Shown here piece after piece: positions 1 to 64,000 of a stretch of DNA of 64,000 nt. This DNA comes from Thamnaconus septentrionalis (Eukaryota > Chordata > Actinopteri > Tetraodontiformes > Monacanthidae). Below the pieces are notes generated by a model. The model saw only the letters and a list, made by a program, of their open reading frames with translations. It made no database searches and was not told the DNA's origin. Location: assembly GCA_009823395.1 (NCBI GenBank), contig CM020509.1, positions 18,059,501 through 18,123,500 on the forward strand. The letters are read 5' to 3'. The position numbers and the translations under genes are program-made. The first letter of the stretch is position 1, and each line of letters begins with the position of its first letter.

Positions 1-1471
1 GCAGCGCTAGCAGACAGGCTAATGCCTCTCTGGATTGGCAAGAATAATGAACTTCCAGGATTTAGACTGAGCCAGACCCACCAGCTTATGGCTTTAGTGT
101 CCTCTTTGTGGTCGCAGTGATAGAGCGCGTGTGTGTGTGTGTGTGTATTGATGGCGGTTGGCGGGGGGGGGCTTGGACAGCATAAAGTGGGTCATCGTCG
201 GTCTGAGGGTCTCAAAGCTTCTGCGACAAAATGTCGCTGCGACAACAAACGAGAGGGAATCTCGACCGCCGAGCCGCTCCAGTCGATGGCGGCGGTGGGG
301 GAGAGGAAGAGAGAGAGGAAGAGCAGCAGATATATAAAGAGGGGGGTGGGGGGGAACTGCTTCCCAATTGCTGCATGGTTTTGTCTTTTTATCAGAGCGG
401 GTAAAAAAAAAAATGGCCGTCCCCTGTTGGTGTTAGTGAGTATTGCACATTGACGAGCGGCCGGTTCATCCGGCTCGGTCCTCCTGCCTGAATACACTGG
501 AGCCATTTACCTCCAGTCCAGGCTGAATCATGTGACTGCCGAGGCCAAACTAATTTGCCTTTCTCCCCCTCTAAAGAACAATGGAGCCCCGTTCCTCGGC
601 CTCGACGTTCGGCCGAACTCCAGCTCTCTCTCTCAGCGTGCTTGTGTTTTGTTTTTTTCTCGTCTGTTTTTGTCATCGTCAAGCTCGGCGGGTTCCCTTT
701 ACAAAGTCTACAGGAGAGTAAATTTCTTTGACATCGCTCCGCCGTGCTGTAGCAGAAACAAAAGAAAGCAATTTGTCCCTGATCATAAATATTTTGCATC
801 TTGAGAGACTTTTTTTTGTAAAGCTGCTCCTGCGAAAGATTGGGTAACTTTTTTTTTTTTTTTTTTTTTTTGGACGACTAAAAGCCGTACTTTTATTTCA
901 TGTTTTATTTTTGCCGGCGTGCGTTCGCCTCGCATTAGTCATGACCGACTTGCCTTTTCGCGTCTTATCTTCTACTACGTATTGATTCAACGAAGAATAA
1001 AAAAAAGGGGGGGGGCAGAGAGGGGGGCGGCGCTGCAGCGACGGCGTTCCGACTCAGCTCAGTTAACCTGACAGTACATGACAATCCTGGCAGTCCCAGG
1101 GCACTCCGGAGGGAGCGAAATGCCAAGAATTACTGCGCGCTGTTTTTCTCGGCATCTACATTTTTTCTGACTTAATCTCTCCACGCGTAATAAAATTTGC
1201 CGCCAGATGATAGATAATGGCTGCTTCATCTCCGTCGCACGGCGGGGAATGTTTAACTCTTTGTTACAAGTGTCGTACGTGCTGCATGTGGGCGTTTGCG
1301 TCGCCGCTGTGCGCGCGCACACACACGCGTACAATCAGGCCGTAGCGGTTCGTGGAAAACTATTGCTAAAAAAAACATATTTTTCTCTTCCATAGAAGGT
1401 GCGCCATATATTATTCATTTGACTTTGAATGAAAAAAAACTGTTCAATATTTATAGCAGGAAAGTGAACAA

Positions 1472-1473
<2 letters not shown>

Positions 1474-1518
<45 letters not shown>

Positions 1519-1603
1519 TTACAGTATACGCAGAATTTAAGCAGACAACGGGCCAGTGTGCGAGCTCACCAGTGCCTGCTTGGAGCTCTGCATTCCTCCG
1601 TCT

Positions 1604-1647
<44 letters not shown>
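1474..1647. repeat. Two GT microsatellites, (GT)22 and (GT)20
   Basis: Perfect GT runs at 1474-1517 and 1608-1647, separated by 90 bases of unique DNA. Confidence 0.95.
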
Positions 1648-1649
<2 letters not shown>

Positions 1650-2814
1650 TGCCACTATGTTTAGATAAAAGTCTTTATGCAGATGGGGTGGAGCAGGAGC
1701 TCCTTCGTACTCACGGGGGCCCTGGCAGAGCAGCCACGTTTCCTCAGCAAAGCGCTTTTTAACAAACGAGGCTCATTTCAACGCAGACAAAACGCAATTG
1801 AAGGAGAGACGAAGGAGGGCCGAGCAGGAGGAGGTGGATCGAAACTGTTTTGTTGTTTTGTTGTTAGATTTCATATCATTTCACTCCGCGCTGAGACTTG
1901 TGCTCCCCTTGTGGGCAGAGTGCAGCGCCTGCATGTGCGCGCCCGATCCCGAGAGCATCTTTTGCATGTGCAAACAGATGTTTTGCGCCTCCTCCCGCTC
2001 CCTCGCTGGAGGTCAGAGCCTCCTCCTCCTCCTCCTGCTGCTCCCTCTCCTCGGCTCTCCTTTCGCAAGCATCTGTTCCTTCGGCGCCGTGCGGGTGACA
2101 CCTGCGTCCCAGCGGCGGCGCGGCGGAATCGGGTCACCTCGCGAAAGTGGTCGCCATTACGGGCCGATAATGCAGAGGGGGACCCGCCCGCTCCCGCTAG
2201 TGCACAAGAGGCCAACATGCTAGCTAGCTGAGGAGGAGGAGGTGGAGGGAGGCGACAATGTGTCGCATGACCCGGTGCTATAAATACACGGCGTCTGTCT
2301 GCAGCGATTTGTTTAGCGCGATTGCGAGCAAGCGCCTAAACTGTGGGGAACGGCCACGACAAAAAGAATCCAAGGCGAGACTCCGGATGGGAGAGCGGGC
2401 GGCAAACGCAGGAGGGCGAGCGCGGGTCGCAGCGGCTCGGCGGAGACGCCTCTTTTCGTCGCGCGACACGCAACGTGCACATATGTGCACTTATTCTGCT
2501 CCTTTGATCACCAGCGGCGAGGCGGCGGCGGCGGCAGGCAAAAAACACACAGTCGGAATAATATATTCCACGCGTGGACGCGTTAAGCGACCATGATGAT
2601 GAAAGTGCGGCACGATGAAAGGCCAGCTGTGCTGGGGAAAATCTCACATGATCGGTGGTTGTGTGCAGGAATGCTGTTGACAGAACATTAGAATAAAGGT
2701 GGTGCCTAACCTGAGCTTTTGCATTCTGCTCTGATTAGCAGTTTTCCGAGATCTGAGTGCGACTCTGCCCCGCATGTCAAGCTCTCCAGCGCCGCGTTTC
2801 ACTGTATTCATCCA

Positions 2815-2834
2815 TTTTTTTTTTTTTTTTGGAT

Positions 2835-2870
<36 letters not shown>
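2815..2870. repeat. T tract followed by CA microsatellite
   Basis: T tract 2815-2830, then a perfect AC run 2836-2870. Confidence 0.95.
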
Positions 2871-2871
<1 letters not shown>

Positions 2872-3754
2872 CTCTCGCCACCTCAGACAAGGGCAACACC
2901 CTCCGTGATTGAGAGCGAGCAGCGGAGAGGGAGAGGGGCACGGCGGACAGAGAAGGATGAGTGTCAATGGGTTGCTCCTCTCGTCTGAGTCATCCGGGTT
3001 TGTTTTTCAGCCGCTTCACTCAACAGTCCATTAGCTTACTGCTGGAAGGCCCGGTATTGGATTCTGGCTGACATGTTCCCCAAAGTCTGGGAGTGAGATG
3101 TGAGGGCGCACGCTGTGCAGAGTGCTCTCACACTGACAACGCACAAAACACTCACTTTCTTCCTGTCGGAAGGGGAGGGTGGCGGAGGGAGGGGGGGCAG
3201 GAGGGTTTTAGAAGAGGCCAGAGCGGCGGATTTTCAAAGTAAAAGACGTAAACCTCAGACGGATGTAATTGTGGTGAAATGAGCTAATTTTTCCGATTTT
3301 AAAAAAGAGATTAATGAAACGTACTAATTGTCCGACTAAAAGTCTTTTTTTTTTTTTTAATCATATTTTAACCCATTTCCAGATCCTTTTTTTCCCGGCT
3401 CATCCAACTTAACTGGAAAACTGCATTGTTGGTCCTCTGTTTTTTGCCTCCTGCAAATCGTGCTGTCGATATGTTTCGCAAAGACACAAAAACACAGCTG
3501 GTGAATCACAATCCACTCCAAGGTGGAGGTATGAGAGACCTCTCTTTGTGATGTCACTAAGGGCCGCCAGTCTCCATAAGTGTGTTTTTCAACAACAAAA
3601 AAAAACAGTCAACAAGATGGATTTTTTTCATTTGTCTTAGAGACACACAGAGGAAAACTGTTCGCGCTCGTGTTTGCAGCAATAAAAAAAAAAGGATTTC
3701 CTGCTACGCCTGATCTAAAACCCGCTCCCACTCTCTGCTTGCTTTGTTCCGCAG

Positions 3755-63960
<60,206 letters not shown>

Positions 63961-64000
63961 GTAACACACACAGCAGCTCCGACTCTGCCGTTATCTGCAA

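Larger units (their letters stand above)
1..3754. other. Upstream intron of tenm2 (no coding sequence seen)
   Basis: No peptide resembling the teneurin N-terminal region was found in any frame, so the preceding coding exon lies outside. Contents: a T tract at 849-871, GT runs at 1474-1517 and 1608-1647, a T tract plus CA run at 2815-2870, and GC-rich purine-biased low-complexity DNA. The stretch 1040-1290 is free of simple repeats and has mixed composition, and is a candidate conserved non-coding element. Confidence 0.7.

Overview
The window is vertebrate nuclear DNA, almost certainly from a teleost fish. It holds the middle part of one large plus-strand gene: teneurin-2 (tenm2, formerly odz2/ten-m2). 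Thirty coding segments from 3755 to 63960, each bounded by AG and GT and all compatible in phase, give 6,488 coding bases, or 2,162 complete codons. The start codon and the first intracellular exons lie upstream of the window. The end of the YD shell, the linker, the ABD and the Tox-GHH domain lie downstream. The assignment to teneurin-2 over teneurins 1, 3 and 4 rests on recalled family sequences. The best discriminators are the intracellular [18 protein letters not shown] stretch, the RERRSIQT furin site, and [19 protein letters not shown] and [20 protein letters not shown] in the YD shell.

Layout. 1-3754 is upstream intron. The cytoplasmic tail and transmembrane helix are at 3755-3986, 14767-15005 and 26997-27119. 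The juxtamembrane ectodomain with the furin site is at 28658-28863 and 29472-29667. Eight EGF-like repeats lie between 32573 and 43711, and the Cys-rich calcium-binding module between 43565 and 44208. The transthyretin-like domain is at 45274-47085 and the FN-plug at about 46950-50620. The six-bladed NHL propeller is at 50620-55050, and the YD shell runs from about 55050 to past the end. Two microexons too short for ORF calling were found by splice phase and family knowledge: 38819-38845 (27 nt, between EGF7 and EGF8) and 51159-51179 (21 nt, peptide NKDFRHS, in the propeller). They sit at the two known teneurin alternative-splice sites, which control cis-dimer shape and latrophilin binding.

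The protein is a type II single-pass synaptic and axonal adhesion receptor. EGF2 and EGF5 each have five cysteines instead of six, and the free thiols link two chains. The propeller and YD shell form the compact head that binds latrophilins or other teneurins.

The rest is intron. It is rich in CA/GT and CT/GA microsatellites, with one (CTG)18 run, and carries several teleost interspersed repeats: a LINE 3' end, two MITE-like elements with terminal inverted repeats (one nested in an older repeat), a pair of arms about 155 bp long in inverted orientation, and degraded repeats near 55.7-56.6 kb and 62.7-63.1 kb. I saw no second protein gene, no convincing tRNA or rRNA, no CRISPR array and no prokaryotic or viral gene. 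The compact gene (60 kb for this portion, far smaller than in mammals) and the repeat families suggest a teleost, but I cannot name the species or say whether this is a tenm2 paralogue retained after the teleost genome duplication.
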